DNA of 30,924 nucleotides from QAMX01 sp964448855 (GCA_964448855.1 CAYUXI010000022.1:1-30924); one strand, 5' to 3'; shown: positions 7,190 through 15,448, counted from the first letter of the stretch. Notes: generated by a model not told the origin, from the letters alone. A program made the numbers and translations.

Positions 7190-7915
7190 TTACTGTTCGC
7201 AGTCCACCAGAATGGTGCAGGAGCAGGTGCATTTGGCCTTCAGAATCTTCAATGTGAAGGAAACCTGCACTTCCCCGTAAACCCGGTATTTGGTGTCCCG
7301 TTTGGTGCCTTCATGCAGCGTCAGGTCGTAGGAGATGGACACCTTGCTGCCGTTGTCGTCTTCTTCGGTCAGCTTGCCCTCGGCATGGCCTTTGACAAAT
7401 TCCAGCTCACTGATGGTGATCTGGGAGGATTGGAAGAATACCGTTTCGTCCGCCCCGATGGTCAGGGTATCGTCCGTCAGGTACAGGGTGCAGTCGAGGA
7501 TTTCGTCCTTCAGATCCTTCATATCCGATGCGCTCATCATCCCGGTAAACTCGGCGATTTCGTCATAGTCGCCGCTGACCTTGACCTTCTGCATGGTCAG
7601 CTCACCCACATATTCGCCGACGATTTCCTTATAGCGGTAATTCTTCAGCACTTCACCGGCAGGGCCGTCGCCCGACAGGAGCACAATCAGCACAATGACC
7701 AGTGCGACCACCACGATGCCGCCCGCCATGGTCAGGATGGCTTTCATATTCAGCTGCTTCCGGGGTGTGTTAGCGACCGGCTGTACGGCCGGCTGAGCAG
7801 TCGGCTGAGCAGTCGGCTGGCTCTCCAAAGCGGCAATCCGCGATCCGCAGGACGGGCAAAACGCTGTGCCCGCTTCGACCTTTGCACCGCAGTTTCCGCA
7901 GAACTGTTGATTCAT
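7190..7915 (-). CDS. Zinc-ribbon membrane protein with extracytoplasmic domain
   Basis: A 241-residue protein. The N-terminal zinc ribbon has Cys6, Cys9, Cys20 and Cys23 (FCGNCG ... FCPSCG). A linker of repeated PTAQ/PAVQ units (about 33-50) follows, then one transmembrane helix (about 59-81). The C-terminal domain of about 155 residues, rich in beta strands, probably lies outside the cell. This ribbon-linker-helix-domain plan is common in Firmicutes for proteins of unknown role. The ATG at 7915 is chosen because GGAGGAACCTGT directly precedes it; the upstream frame extension includes the untranslated leader. It is the first gene of the probable minus-strand operon. The C terminus carries a Cys cluster (CTCSC), an unusual feature for an exported domain. 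Confidence 0.8.
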   Translation of the reverse strand: MNQQFCGNCGAKVEAGTAFCPSCGSRIAALESQPTAQPTAQPAVQPVANTPRKQLNMKAILTMAGGIVVVALVIVLIVLLSGDGPAGEVLKNYRYKEIVGEYVGELTMQKVKVSGDYDEIAEFTGMMSASDMKDLKDEILDCTLYLTDDTLTIGADETVFFQSSQITISELEFVKGHAEGKLTEEDDNGSKVSISYDLTLHEGTKRDTKYRVYGEVQVSFTLKILKAKCTCSCTILVDCEQ

Positions 7916-7985
7916 ACAGGTTCCTCCTCTGTATTGGCCGCCCGGCGCCTGTCCGGACTGCAAAGGCGGCATTCTTTTTTTCTCT

Positions 7986-7991
7986 ATTATA
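7986..7991 (-). promoter_or_regulatory. Extended -10 promoter of the zinc-ribbon/GH2 operon
   Basis: TGATATAAT on the minus strand, about 70 bases before the zinc-ribbon start codon. No good -35 is seen at 17 bp; the TTGACC nearby is only 9 bp away. The TG dinucleotide probably compensates. Confidence 0.5.
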
Positions 7992-8064
7992 TCATACTGC
8001 GGTCAAAAAATCATCCGTTTCGTTCGGTTTTCTACAGATTATTTTTCCCGCCCAATCGCACGGC

Positions 8065-8580
8065 TCAAGGGTTCAGCAGGCAGACTGCATCGCCGACCTT
8101 GATGCTCCCGTCGCGCAGGGAAATATACGGCGTCAGCTCGACGGTTTTTCCCTGACAGGTCAGCACAATCCTGGCATCCGGGAAAATATCGCTGGCATTG
8201 CAGCGGAGAATCAGTGGGTTGCCGGACGAATCCTCATAGAGCAGCTCGTAGCAGGAGGAGGATCGCATCGGATACGTCTCAAAATCATTCCGGTAGATCT
8301 GAACCGATGTGCCCGGCCTCGGAATCAGCAGCCAGGCCTCTCCGGCGGAGCAGTAGCAGGTGGGCGGTGTGACGCCGTCCAGGTACGCTTCGATATACGG
8401 CTGCAGCTCGTCCGCGCTGTCATAGCCCGCGTAGGCAACGGCGCAGAGTTCATTCTCTGCCAGCAGACTTTCCAGCGGTGTCGGCTCCTCCGGCTGTACC
8501 GTCTGCTTTCTGACCGCGCAGCCGCAGAGCATAAGCAGCGCCGCCGCCATCAGCACCAGCCGTCTGTATCCGTTTTTCAT
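8065..8580 (-). CDS. Small lipoprotein, unknown function
   Basis: A 171-residue protein that I do not recognise. It has a lipoprotein signal (MKNGYRR, hydrophobic stretch, lipobox LCGC with Cys21) and a short linker. A domain of about 130 residues follows, containing CYCSAGEAWLLIPRPG and a C-terminal beta-rich part ending GDAVCLLNP. Four or more further Cys residues lie in the exported part, so disulfides are possible. The ATG at 8580 is fixed by GGGAGG 7 bases upstream and by the signal peptide. It is a single gene with a consensus promoter, divergent from the T-box/trpB2 unit. No convincing terminator is seen after it; only a weak hairpin with a T run lies near 8005-8035. Confidence 0.8.
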   Translation of the reverse strand: MKNGYRRLVLMAAALLMLCGCAVRKQTVQPEEPTPLESLLAENELCAVAYAGYDSADELQPYIEAYLDGVTPPTCYCSAGEAWLLIPRPGTSVQIYRNDFETYPMRSSSCYELLYEDSSGNPLILRCNASDIFPDARIVLTCQGKTVELTPYISLRDGSIKVGDAVCLLNP

Positions 8581-8626
8581 CTCGTTTCCTCCCTTTTTGA
8601 TGGCGTTTTGTTGCCGTTCCCTATTG

Positions 8627-8655
8627 ATTATACCCGAAAGCACTTCGTTTGTCAA
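8627..8655 (-). promoter_or_regulatory. Promoter of the small lipoprotein gene
   Basis: TTGACA, exactly 17 bp, TATAAT on the minus strand, both hexamers perfect. Transcription would begin about 40 bases before the ATG at 8580. Confidence 0.85.
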
Positions 8656-8724
8656 TGCAGGCTGCGGTTTGCCCGGTCGGTTGCTCCCGCTCCGTTTGGA
8701 TCAAAAAAAATCGCGCACGCCCCC

Positions 8725-8753
8725 TTGACAAAGGGTCGGCTTTGGGTTATAAT
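8725..8753 (+). promoter_or_regulatory. Promoter of the T-box/trpB2 transcript
   Basis: Perfect TTGACA (8725-8730), 17 bp spacer, perfect TATAAT (8748-8753). It starts a leader of about 360 bases that contains the T-box riboswitch. Confidence 0.9.
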
Positions 8754-8774
8754 ATCCCCATCGATCTTCATCTT

Positions 8775-9066
8775 ACAAACCTGTGATTGAGAGAAGTACC
8801 CGGGCAGGCAGCTTTTCAGAGAGTGGCACAATGGTGAAAGTGCCGCAGGCGAATTCCCGGCGAATGGGCTCATGAGGGCGGAGCAAAACGGTTTTGACCG
8901 CAGTAGTATCCGACGGGTTCTCTTGCCGTTATCAATAGAGCGTGTATTTCGCTGCCGATTCGGCGGCCTGTACGCGGCTGAGCCGGGCGTTTTTTCGCCA
9001 ATTTGGGTGGCACCGCAGATGCGTTCACGCTTCTGTCCCATGTTTTTTCGGGACAGAGGCGTTTTC
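8775..9066 (+). ncRNA. T-box riboswitch, tryptophan-specific
   Basis: Senses uncharged tRNA(Trp) and lets transcription continue into trpB2. Stem I features are visible: the AGTA of the specifier loop side (about 8794-8797), AGAGAG (about 8818-8823), a distal hairpin GGCAC/GTGCC and then CGAA followed by UGG (8865-8867) as the specifier codon. The T-box motif GGGTGGCACCGCA is at 9005-9017. Its UGGC bulge would pair with an acceptor end GCCA, as expected for a tRNA(Trp) with discriminator G. The terminator stem is CGCTTCTGTCCC (9028-9039) with GGGACAGAGGCG (9050-9061) and then TTTT. The specifier agrees with the downstream enzyme. Confidence 0.92.
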
Positions 9067-9120
9067 TTTTGCCCTTTTGTCCCACAGATGGAGCGAAATC
9101 CAAAAAAGGAGCAAACCAAC

Positions 9121-10500
9121 ATGAAAGACATCCCCTACAAAATCTATCTGGAAGAAAGCGAGATGCCCAAAGCCTGGTACAACCTGAAGGCCGATATGCC
9201 CGAGCAGCACGACCCGTTCCTGCACCCCGGCCGCATGACGCCCTGCACGCGTGACGATCTGTGTGCCGTTTTCTGCGAAGAGCTGGTCGATATGGAGCTG
9301 AACACGACCGACCGCGAAATTCCGATTCCGGAAGAAATCCGTTCCTTCTACCGGATGTACCGTCCGTCTCCGGTGGTTCGTGCCTACTGTCTGGAAAAGC
9401 TGTTGCAGACACCGGCGCGCATCTTCTACAAATTCGAGGGCAGCAACACGTCCGGCTCTCACAAGCTGAACTCCGCCGCAGCACAGGCTTATTATGCGAA
9501 AAAGCAGGGGCTGACACGCGTCACGACGGAGACCGGTGCCGGGCAGTGGGGCACTGCGCTGTCGATGGCCGGTGCCTATTTCGGTCTGGACGTCACCGTC
9601 TACATGGTGAAGGGCTCCAGCGAACAGAAGCCGCACCGGAAGGCCGTCATGCAGACGTACGGTGCCAACGTGATTCCCTCCCCCTCCGACACCACGAGCA
9701 TTGGCCGTTCCATTCTGGCCGAGTTTCCCGGCACCTCCGGCAGCCTCGGCTGTGCCATTTCCGAGGCCGTTGAGGTCGCCACCTCGACGCCGAATTGCCG
9801 GTATGTCCTCGGCTCCGTGCTGGATCACGTGCTGCTGCATCAGTCCGTGATCGGGCTGGAAGCCAAAGCGGCGCTGGACAAATACGACGTCTACCCGGAC
9901 ATCATCATCGGCTGCGCCGGTGGCGGCTCCAACCTGGGCGGTCTGATCGCGCCCTACATGGCCGATCGTCTGAACGGCCGCGCCAAGCCCTATTTCATCG
10001 CCGTGGAGCCGGCCTCCTGCCCGTCGCTGACACGCGGCCGCTATGCCTACGACTACGGCGACACCGGCCACATCACGCCGCTCATGCGGATGTACACGCT
10101 CGGCAGCAAATTCATTCCGTCTGCCAACCACGCCGGTGGTTTGCGGTATCACGGGATGAACCCCATTCTCTCCAAGCTGTACCACGACGGGTATCTCGAC
10201 GAAGCCCGCTCCTATGAGCAGACCCGCGTGTTTGACGCCGCCGTCACCTTTGCACGGTGCGAGGGGACGCTCCCCGCGCCGGAATCCTCCCACGCCATCC
10301 GCGCCGCCATGGATGAAGCCATCAAATGCCGCGAAACGGGCGAGAAAAAGGACATCCTCTTCGGCCTGACCGGCACCGGCTATTTCGATATGCCCGCGTA
10401 TATGTCGTATCACGACGGCACCATGTCGGATTCGATCCCGACGGATGCGGATTTGCAGCGCGGCTTCGACTCCCTGCCGTCCATTCCCGGTATCCAGTAA
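9121..10500 (+). CDS. trpB2: Tryptophan synthase beta chain, TrpB2 type
   Basis: A 459-residue PLP enzyme that condenses indole with serine to give tryptophan. The PLP lysine is Lys115 in GSHKLNSA, the substrate loop is ETGAGQWG and the phosphate-binding glycine loop is CAGGGSNLGG. The long N-terminal extension and the RMYRPSPVVRA segment are typical of TrpB2 (TrpB-like), which often works without TrpA. No trpA or other trp gene lies nearby, so a stand-alone role such as indole salvage is likely (inference). The ATG at 9121 follows AAAAAGGAG. Expression is under the Trp T-box just upstream, and a terminator follows at 10511. Confidence 0.93.
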   Translation: MKDIPYKIYLEESEMPKAWYNLKADMPEQHDPFLHPGRMTPCTRDDLCAVFCEELVDMELNTTDREIPIPEEIRSFYRMYRPSPVVRAYCLEKLLQTPARIFYKFEGSNTSGSHKLNSAAAQAYYAKKQGLTRVTTETGAGQWGTALSMAGAYFGLDVTVYMVKGSSEQKPHRKAVMQTYGANVIPSPSDTTSIGRSILAEFPGTSGSLGCAISEAVEVATSTPNCRYVLGSVLDHVLLHQSVIGLEAKAALDKYDVYPDIIIGCAGGGSNLGGLIAPYMADRLNGRAKPYFIAVEPASCPSLTRGRYAYDYGDTGHITPLMRMYTLGSKFIPSANHAGGLRYHGMNPILSKLYHDGYLDEARSYEQTRVFDAAVTFARCEGTLPAPESSHAIRAAMDEAIKCRETGEKKDILFGLTGTGYFDMPAYMSYHDGTMSDSIPTDADLQRGFDSLPSIPGIQ

Positions 10501-10510
10501 CAGCCCAGCT

Positions 10511-10549
10511 TGTCTGCTCCGCCGCTGTGCCGAGCAGACAGTTTTTTTT
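10511..10549 (+). terminator. Intrinsic terminator of trpB2
   Basis: TGTCTGCTC (10511-10519) pairs with GAGCAGACA (10532-10540) around a 12-base loop, followed by G and eight T residues. Confidence 0.88.
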
Positions 10550-10560
10550 CGGTCAAGTGC

Positions 10561-10589
10561 TTGCAGTTGCCCGATTTCTATGCTATACT
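10561..10589 (+). promoter_or_regulatory. Promoter of the GH5/deacetylase pair
   Basis: TTGCAG (10561-10566), 17 bp, TATACT (10584-10589) with a TGC extended -10. It lies about 45 bases before the GH5 start. Confidence 0.7.
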
Positions 10590-10633
10590 GATTTCAGGTA
10601 AGAAACCCGCTTGCACATCAGGAGGTTGGATTT

Positions 10634-11722
10634 ATGGCAAAATGGCCCGGCTTTGAGCACGGCATCGGCATTGGCGGCTGGCTCACCAATTACAAGCGCT
10701 TCAACGTTCTGCCGAATGAGTGGCGCAAACCGCTGACCATCGGCGATCTGGAGCATTTCCGCACCTATATCACGGAGGCCGACGTCGCGTACATCGCGTC
10801 ACTCGGTCTCGATCACATTCGTCTCGGCTTTGATCAGATTGTCCTGCAGGACGAAAACGGCTGCTTCCGCGAGGAAATTTTCGCGTTGATTGACCAGTTC
10901 CTCGACTGGTGCGACCGCTATGGCCTCCATGTCGTTTTGAATCTGCACAAGGCCGTCGGCAACTACTGCGACATTGACGAGCCGGTGTCGCTCTTGGAGG
11001 ATGCAGGGCTGCAGGCCGGCTTCATCGATTTCTGGCTCGCCTTTGAAAGGCGCTATGTTGATCGGCCATCGGTCGCCTTCGAGCTGCTGAACGAGGTGCG
11101 CGACGTCCCGCCGGAGCTTTGGAATGCGCTGGCGGAGCGGACGGTGGCCGCGCTGCGCCGCGAAAACCCGACCCGCCCCATCATCATCGGCCCCACCTGC
11201 TGGAACTCCTGTCATCGGCTGAAGGAGCTGCGCCTGTTCGACGACCCGAACGTCATCTACACCTTCCATATGTATGAGCCGCACGAGTTCACGCATCAGC
11301 GCGGCGTTCTCTGTCCGGCGCAGTGCTTCTACAACCGTGAAATGCCCTACCCCGGCGACATTGCCATCTACCGCGACTTTCACCAGACCGCCAGCAACTG
11401 GGACAACGCATACCCGGAGCTGGAGGTCATGGATGCGACCTTCATCCAGAACGCGATGGCACCTGCCGCGCAGTTCTGTGCGGAGCACCCCGACCGCATT
11501 CTGTGGTGCGGCGAATTCGGCACCATTCGCCATGCGCGTCTGGCGTACCGCGAAAACTGGATGCGCGATGTGATTGGCTTCTTGAAAGCGCATGACATCC
11601 CCTGGTGCTCCTGGAATTACCTGAGCACCCCGTATGACGGCAACCGTTTCAGCCTGGTGGACGACGATTCCCGCACGATTCTCAGCCCGACGCTCGCCGC
11701 AATTCTGATTGGCAACGGCTGA
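10634..11722 (+). CDS. Glycoside hydrolase family 5, cytoplasmic
   Basis: A 362-residue retaining beta-glycosidase with a single TIM-barrel domain. The acid/base is Glu154 in FELLNEV and the nucleophile Glu294 in WCGEFGT. Other GH5 landmarks are GLDHIRLGFD, LNLHKA and YTFHMYEPHEFTHQ. It resembles cellulase/exo-glucanase-type GH5 proteins of gut Firmicutes, but the sugar specificity cannot be read. There is no signal peptide or carbohydrate-binding module, so the substrate is an imported oligosaccharide. AGGAGG about 10 bases upstream supports the ATG. The CE4-like gene follows 32 bases after the stop, presumably in the same transcript. Confidence 0.9.
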   Translation: MAKWPGFEHGIGIGGWLTNYKRFNVLPNEWRKPLTIGDLEHFRTYITEADVAYIASLGLDHIRLGFDQIVLQDENGCFREEIFALIDQFLDWCDRYGLHVVLNLHKAVGNYCDIDEPVSLLEDAGLQAGFIDFWLAFERRYVDRPSVAFELLNEVRDVPPELWNALAERTVAALRRENPTRPIIIGPTCWNSCHRLKELRLFDDPNVIYTFHMYEPHEFTHQRGVLCPAQCFYNREMPYPGDIAIYRDFHQTASNWDNAYPELEVMDATFIQNAMAPAAQFCAEHPDRILWCGEFGTIRHARLAYRENWMRDVIGFLKAHDIPWCSWNYLSTPYDGNRFSLVDDDSRTILSPTLAAILIGNG

Positions 11723-11754
11723 CAGCCGCTGCGAAAACTGGGAGGTACTATTTG

Positions 11755-12597
11755 ATGGATCTAGCCTACATTCGATTTCCGCAATTTCGCCGCAAGGCGC
11801 TCACGCTCAGCTATGACGACGGCGTCCGGCAGGATAAGCGCCTGATTGCCATTCTCCGGCAGCACGGCCTGAAAGCGACGTTCAACATCAACAGCGGCCT
11901 GTTCGGCGCGACCTATGACGGCGTGGAAAAAGGGCGCATGACTGTGCAGGAGGTATTGGATTTATACCGCCCCGCCGGGATGGAGGTGGCCATTCACGGT
12001 TGTCGCCACCTGTCCCTGACGCGTGTCGCGCCCGCGCTGGCGCTCGACGAAATCGTTTCGGACAGGAAGGCGCTGGAGGCGTTGTTCGGCGAGGTGATCA
12101 CCGGGATGGCGTATGCAAACGGCGCATTCGACGATGCCACCGTCTCGCTCCTGCAGAGCTGCGGCGTGGACTATGCCCGCACCACGCAGGCAACCGAGCG
12201 TTTTGACATTCCGGAGGACTGGCTGCGGCTTCCGGCCACCTGCCATCACAACCATCCCCGCCAGATGGAGCTGGCACATCAGTTTGTGGAGGAAGCGGAT
12301 GATTCGTACTTCTGGCGCAACGGGCTGCGCCTGTTCTACCTCTGGGGGCACAGCTACGAATTTGACGACCACGACAACTGGAATGTCATCGAGGATTTTT
12401 CCGCCTACATGGGCGGCCACGACACGATCTGGTACGCGACCAACGGTGAAATCTTCCGCTATTTGCAGGCGTGCAAGCGGCTGCAGTTTTCGATGGACGG
12501 TTCGTTTGTCGCCAATCCGAGCGCGTTGGACGTCTATCTGGATTTTCTGGGGAAGCAGGTGCTTGTCCCCGCCGGTCAGACGGTCAGTCTGCGCTGA
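11755..12597 (+). CDS. Polysaccharide deacetylase-like protein (CE4/NodB fold)
   Basis: A 280-residue predicted carbohydrate de-N- or de-O-acetylase. The NodB motifs are visible: LSYDDG (catalytic and metal Asp21/Asp22) and the metal-binding H-x3-H as IHGCRH, with a later YANGAFDD that replaces the usual RxPY motif. The C-terminal third (FYLWGHSYEFDD ... WYATNGEI) is typical of a cytoplasmic subgroup. With no signal peptide, it may deacetylate oligosaccharides that the adjoining GH5 enzyme then cuts (inference from context). GGGAGG upstream supports the ATG at 11755; an in-frame TTG directly before it is less likely. Confidence 0.87.
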   Translation: MDLAYIRFPQFRRKALTLSYDDGVRQDKRLIAILRQHGLKATFNINSGLFGATYDGVEKGRMTVQEVLDLYRPAGMEVAIHGCRHLSLTRVAPALALDEIVSDRKALEALFGEVITGMAYANGAFDDATVSLLQSCGVDYARTTQATERFDIPEDWLRLPATCHHNHPRQMELAHQFVEEADDSYFWRNGLRLFYLWGHSYEFDDHDNWNVIEDFSAYMGGHDTIWYATNGEIFRYLQACKRLQFSMDGSFVANPSALDVYLDFLGKQVLVPAGQTVSLR

Positions 12598-12608
12598 TTG
12601 CTGCATTC

Positions 12609-12650
12609 AAAAAGCGTCTCATGCGAATTGGTCGCATGAGACGCTTTTTT
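12609..12650. terminator. Bidirectional terminator between convergent genes
   Basis: A 17 bp stem (12610-12626 with 12632-12648) with flanking A and T runs ends the plus-strand deacetylase transcript. Read in reverse, it ends the minus-strand aldo/keto reductase transcript. Confidence 0.9.
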
Positions 12651-12660
12651 TGAAAAAAAA

Positions 12661-13764
12661 TCACGGTCGGGCGGCGAAATACCGGGCGATTTCCGCCATG
12701 CGTGCTTCCTGGTGGACGTCGAACGGGCATCGGCTCTCGCAGTGGCCGCACGACAGGCAGGCATTCGCCTGCACAGACAGCTTGGTATAATGGTTGGCGG
12801 CCATCGCGTCGCCCGCCTGCGCCAGGTCATAGTATTTGTTGACCAGCCCGATATCAATGTTGGCGGGGCACGGCTGGCAGTGGTTGCAGTAGACGCACGT
12901 TCCGGCGATGGTATCTGCGGAGAACGTGCCGATCACGGAGTAGTCCCGCTCCTCCTTCGATGCGGTCAGGAACCGGAGCAGCACCTCGAGGTGCTCCATC
13001 GTCTGGACGCCCGGCACGACGGTGAGCACGCCCGGGCGATCCAGCGCATATTGCAGGCACTGCGCATGGGTCAGCGCCTGGCCAAACGGCGACTGCTCCG
13101 CCGACAGCAGCTGTCCGGCGCAGAACGGCTTCATCACGGAGATCCCGACGCCCATTCGCTGGCAGCGCCGGAACAGCTCAAAGCGTTCCTGCACACTGCC
13201 CACACCGTATGCATCGCCCTTTTCAAAATCGTAGGCCGGGTTGATGGAAAACATCATCATATCGACCAGCCCGGTGTCCAGAATCCGGTTGGCGACGGCG
13301 GGCGTGTGGGAGGAAAAGCCGATGTGATGCACCGTTCCGGCCGCCTTCAGCCGCTGCAGGTCGGAGAGGATGCCGATCTGCTGCAGCGTTTCAAAGTCCT
13401 CCTGCTCATCGACGCAGTGCAGAAATCCGAAATCCACATAGTCGGTTCCCAGCGTTTTCAGCTCCCATTGGAAGGTTTTGCGAATGGTTTCCGCATCCCG
13501 GCACCAGCCGTATTCACCGTTTTCATCGTAGACTGCGCCAAAGTGACATTGCAGATAGACCTGCTCCCGCCGACCTCGAATGGCGCGGCCAAACGGTTCA
13601 TAGACGGCACCGCCCGCGCAGAGGTCGAAAAAGTTGATGCCGTTCTCCAAAGCGCGCCGAATGATCGCCTCAATTTCATCTGCGGGTGTATGCTGAATGC
13701 CGCCCATCCCCAGGCCAAGCACGCCGATTCGCTCCGTCCCGTGCGGCAGTTGTCTGTATTCCAT
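12661..13764 (-). CDS. Aldo/keto reductase with C-terminal 2[4Fe-4S] ferredoxin domain
   Basis: A 367-residue fusion. Residues 1-270 are the aldo/keto reductase barrel with Asp47 and Tyr55 of the catalytic tetrad and His in FLHCVD. The usual lysine position reads LQCHFG, so His74 takes its place; as I recall, this Firmicutes ferredoxin-fused subfamily usually has a His there. The C-terminal part carries two Cys clusters, CVYCNHCQPCP (about 290-300) and CLSCGHCESRCP (about 336-347), fit for two 4Fe-4S clusters. Substrate and electron partner are unknown. The AAAAGGAGAGC ribosome site supports the ATG at 13764. It is transcribed alone from the promoter at 13824-13852. Confidence 0.9.
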   Translation of the reverse strand: MEYRQLPHGTERIGVLGLGMGGIQHTPADEIEAIIRRALENGINFFDLCAGGAVYEPFGRAIRGRREQVYLQCHFGAVYDENGEYGWCRDAETIRKTFQWELKTLGTDYVDFGFLHCVDEQEDFETLQQIGILSDLQRLKAAGTVHHIGFSSHTPAVANRILDTGLVDMMMFSINPAYDFEKGDAYGVGSVQERFELFRRCQRMGVGISVMKPFCAGQLLSAEQSPFGQALTHAQCLQYALDRPGVLTVVPGVQTMEHLEVLLRFLTASKEERDYSVIGTFSADTIAGTCVYCNHCQPCPANIDIGLVNKYYDLAQAGDAMAANHYTKLSVQANACLSCGHCESRCPFDVHQEARMAEIARYFAARP

Positions 13765-13783
13765 CGCTCTGCTCTCCTTTTCC

Positions 13784-13805
13784 GGCGGTACAGCACGGTA
13801 CCGCC
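13784..13805 (-). promoter_or_regulatory. Perfect inverted repeat just upstream of the aldo/keto reductase ribosome site
   Basis: GGCGGTAC (13784-13791) and GTACCGCC (13798-13805) form a perfect 8 bp dyad with a 6-base gap. It lies between the promoter and the ribosome site. It could be an operator or an RNA hairpin; no regulator gene is adjacent. Confidence 0.5.
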
Positions 13806-13823
13806 CATCCTGTTTGCAACCAT

Positions 13824-13852
13824 TGTATACCCTGAAGTGGACTTCGGGTCAA
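13824..13852 (-). promoter_or_regulatory. Promoter of the aldo/keto reductase gene
   Basis: TTGACC, 17 bp, TATACA on the minus strand, about 60 bases before the start codon. Confidence 0.65.
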
Positions 13853-13921
13853 GAGGCTTTTCGGCTTTTTTGCAAAAATTGCATTTTCCCCGCCGTTCGT
13901 CGTGCTGCACGGTTCAGGCGA

Positions 13922-13953
13922 CAAAAAACCGGCTCCGTGCAGTGCGGAGCCGG
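13922..13953 (-). terminator. Intrinsic terminator of the MATE gene
   Basis: CCGGCTCCG pairs with CGGAGCCGG around a 7-base loop, followed on the minus strand by TTTTTTG. It begins 8 bases after the MATE stop. Confidence 0.9.
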
Positions 13954-13960
13954 GTTGGGG

Positions 13961-15289
13961 TCAATAGTGATATTTTTTGCGCTTCAGAATCAGGAAGCCG
14001 GCCGTAGCCAGCACGGCCATGATTTCCGCGCCGACGATGGAGAGCCAGATGCCGTCCAGCTCCAGAATCAGCGGGAGAATCAGCACAGCTGCCACCTGGA
14101 ACACCAGCGTCCGCAGGAAGGAGATCAGTGCGGAGGTCATCCCGTCATTCAGTGCGGTGAAGAACGAGGAGCCGAAGATGGCAAATCCGGCAAACAGGAA
14201 GGAGAACGAGAAATACCGGAAGGCATGTACGGTCATTTCGTACAGCGTCTGGTTGTAGCCGACGAAGAGGTTGGCCAGCGGCTTGGCCAGCAGGTTGGCG
14301 GCGGCGAACATGGCAATCGCGCCGACGGCGATCATTTGCAGGCTCTTTCTCAGCAGGCCCTTCAGCTCATCCGAATTCTTTGCGCCGTAGTGATAGCCGA
14401 TGATCGGTGCAGCGCCGACGGAATAGCCGATAAAGACCGCCAGGAAGGCAAAGTTGACATACATCAGCACGCCGTATGCGGAGACACCGAGCTTTTCCGC
14501 GTATTTCATCAGCTGGACGTTATACAGCATACCGACCAGCGAGGAGGAAATGTTGCTCAGGAATTCGGAAATGCCGTTGGAACACGTTTTCCAGAGCACC
14601 CGCCAGTCCATCCGGAACCGGCCAAAGCGGAGGCTGGTGGTATTCTTGCGGGAGAGGAAGTACAGCAGCGGCAGTCCGCCGCCGACAACCTGGCTGATGG
14701 CCGTTGCAGCCGCCGCTCCGGGTACACCCCAGGGGAGAATGCCGACAAACAGCCCATCCAGCACCATATTGGTGACGCCTGCGCCGACGGTCACGACCAG
14801 GCCGAGCTTCGGCTTCTCGGCGACCGAGCAGAAGCACTGGAAAATATACTGCAAAACGTAGAACGGCTGCGTCAGCATGATGATGCGCGCATACTGCACG
14901 CAGAGATCGAGCATTTCACCCTCCGCGCCCAGCAGGCGGCCGAGCGGACGGACGACAAAAAAGCCCGTCAGCCCCAGCGCCGCGCCAAGGACAACCGCCG
15001 CGACAACAATCAGTGTGAACATTTCACCGGCTTTTTTCCGGTTGCCCTCGCCCAGCGTTTTGGAGACAAGCGCCGCACCACCGGTACCGAACATGAAGCC
15101 CGTGCAGCCGACGATCATAACGACCGGCATGATGAAGTTGACGGCGGCAAATGCGGTTTCTCCGGCGAAGTTGGAGACAAAGAACCCGTCGACCACGCCG
15201 TAAATGGAGGTGAAAACCATCATAATGATGGAAGGCAGGGTGAAGCGCAGCAGGCGGCGATGTGTAAAATGGTCGGATAGCTGAATCAT
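13961..15289 (-). CDS. MATE family efflux transporter
   Basis: A 442-residue integral membrane protein with about 12 hydrophobic helices in two related halves. The opening (TLPSIIMMVFTSIYGVVDGFFVSN) and the GTGGAALVSKTLGEG segment are diagnostic of multidrug and toxin extrusion proteins, which export cations or drugs using a Na+ or H+ gradient. The substrate is not readable. CAGGAG sits 9 bases before the ATG. It is a single gene with a good promoter at 15420-15448 and a leader of about 120 bases that contains two hairpins, one terminator-like, so expression may be attenuated. Confidence 0.92.
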   Translation of the reverse strand: MIQLSDHFTHRRLLRFTLPSIIMMVFTSIYGVVDGFFVSNFAGETAFAAVNFIMPVVMIVGCTGFMFGTGGAALVSKTLGEGNRKKAGEMFTLIVVAAVVLGAALGLTGFFVVRPLGRLLGAEGEMLDLCVQYARIIMLTQPFYVLQYIFQCFCSVAEKPKLGLVVTVGAGVTNMVLDGLFVGILPWGVPGAAAATAISQVVGGGLPLLYFLSRKNTTSLRFGRFRMDWRVLWKTCSNGISEFLSNISSSLVGMLYNVQLMKYAEKLGVSAYGVLMYVNFAFLAVFIGYSVGAAPIIGYHYGAKNSDELKGLLRKSLQMIAVGAIAMFAAANLLAKPLANLFVGYNQTLYEMTVHAFRYFSFSFLFAGFAIFGSSFFTALNDGMTSALISFLRTLVFQVAAVLILPLILELDGIWLSIVGAEIMAVLATAGFLILKRKKYHY

Positions 15290-15319
15290 AGTGTCTTCTC
15301 CTGTTGATTGATTTTCGTT

Positions 15320-15395
15320 GGCCTCTCCGACCGCGTCCGGGTTCGGAGGCCATGCCCTTCATAAAAAGGAAGTCGGCGGTTCATCCGACCCTTTT
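15320..15395 (-). promoter_or_regulatory. Structured leader of the MATE gene, possible attenuator
   Basis: Reading from the promoter, a first hairpin (15366-15391, AAGG-TCGG with CCGA-CCTT arms) is followed by TTTTTA, like a weak terminator. A second one (15320-15351, GGCCT-CCGA with TCGG-AG-AGGCC) comes just before the ribosome site. I could not match it to a known riboswitch class. Confidence 0.35.
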
Positions 15396-15419
15396 CGGCA
15401 AAAAACGCACGTAAATGAT

Positions 15420-15448
15420 ATTATAGTACGAAATCGGACAAAAGTCAA
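15420..15448 (-). promoter_or_regulatory. Promoter of the MATE gene
   Basis: TTGACT, 17 bp, TATAAT on the minus strand. It diverges from the HAD-gene promoter about 40 bp away. Confidence 0.8.

Noticed and set aside
6413..8155. Plus-strand open frame of 580 codons opposite the CxxC and zinc-ribbon genes
   Set aside because: Antisense shadow of two genes with clear motifs and ribosome sites on the minus strand; it also crosses their intergenic gap.
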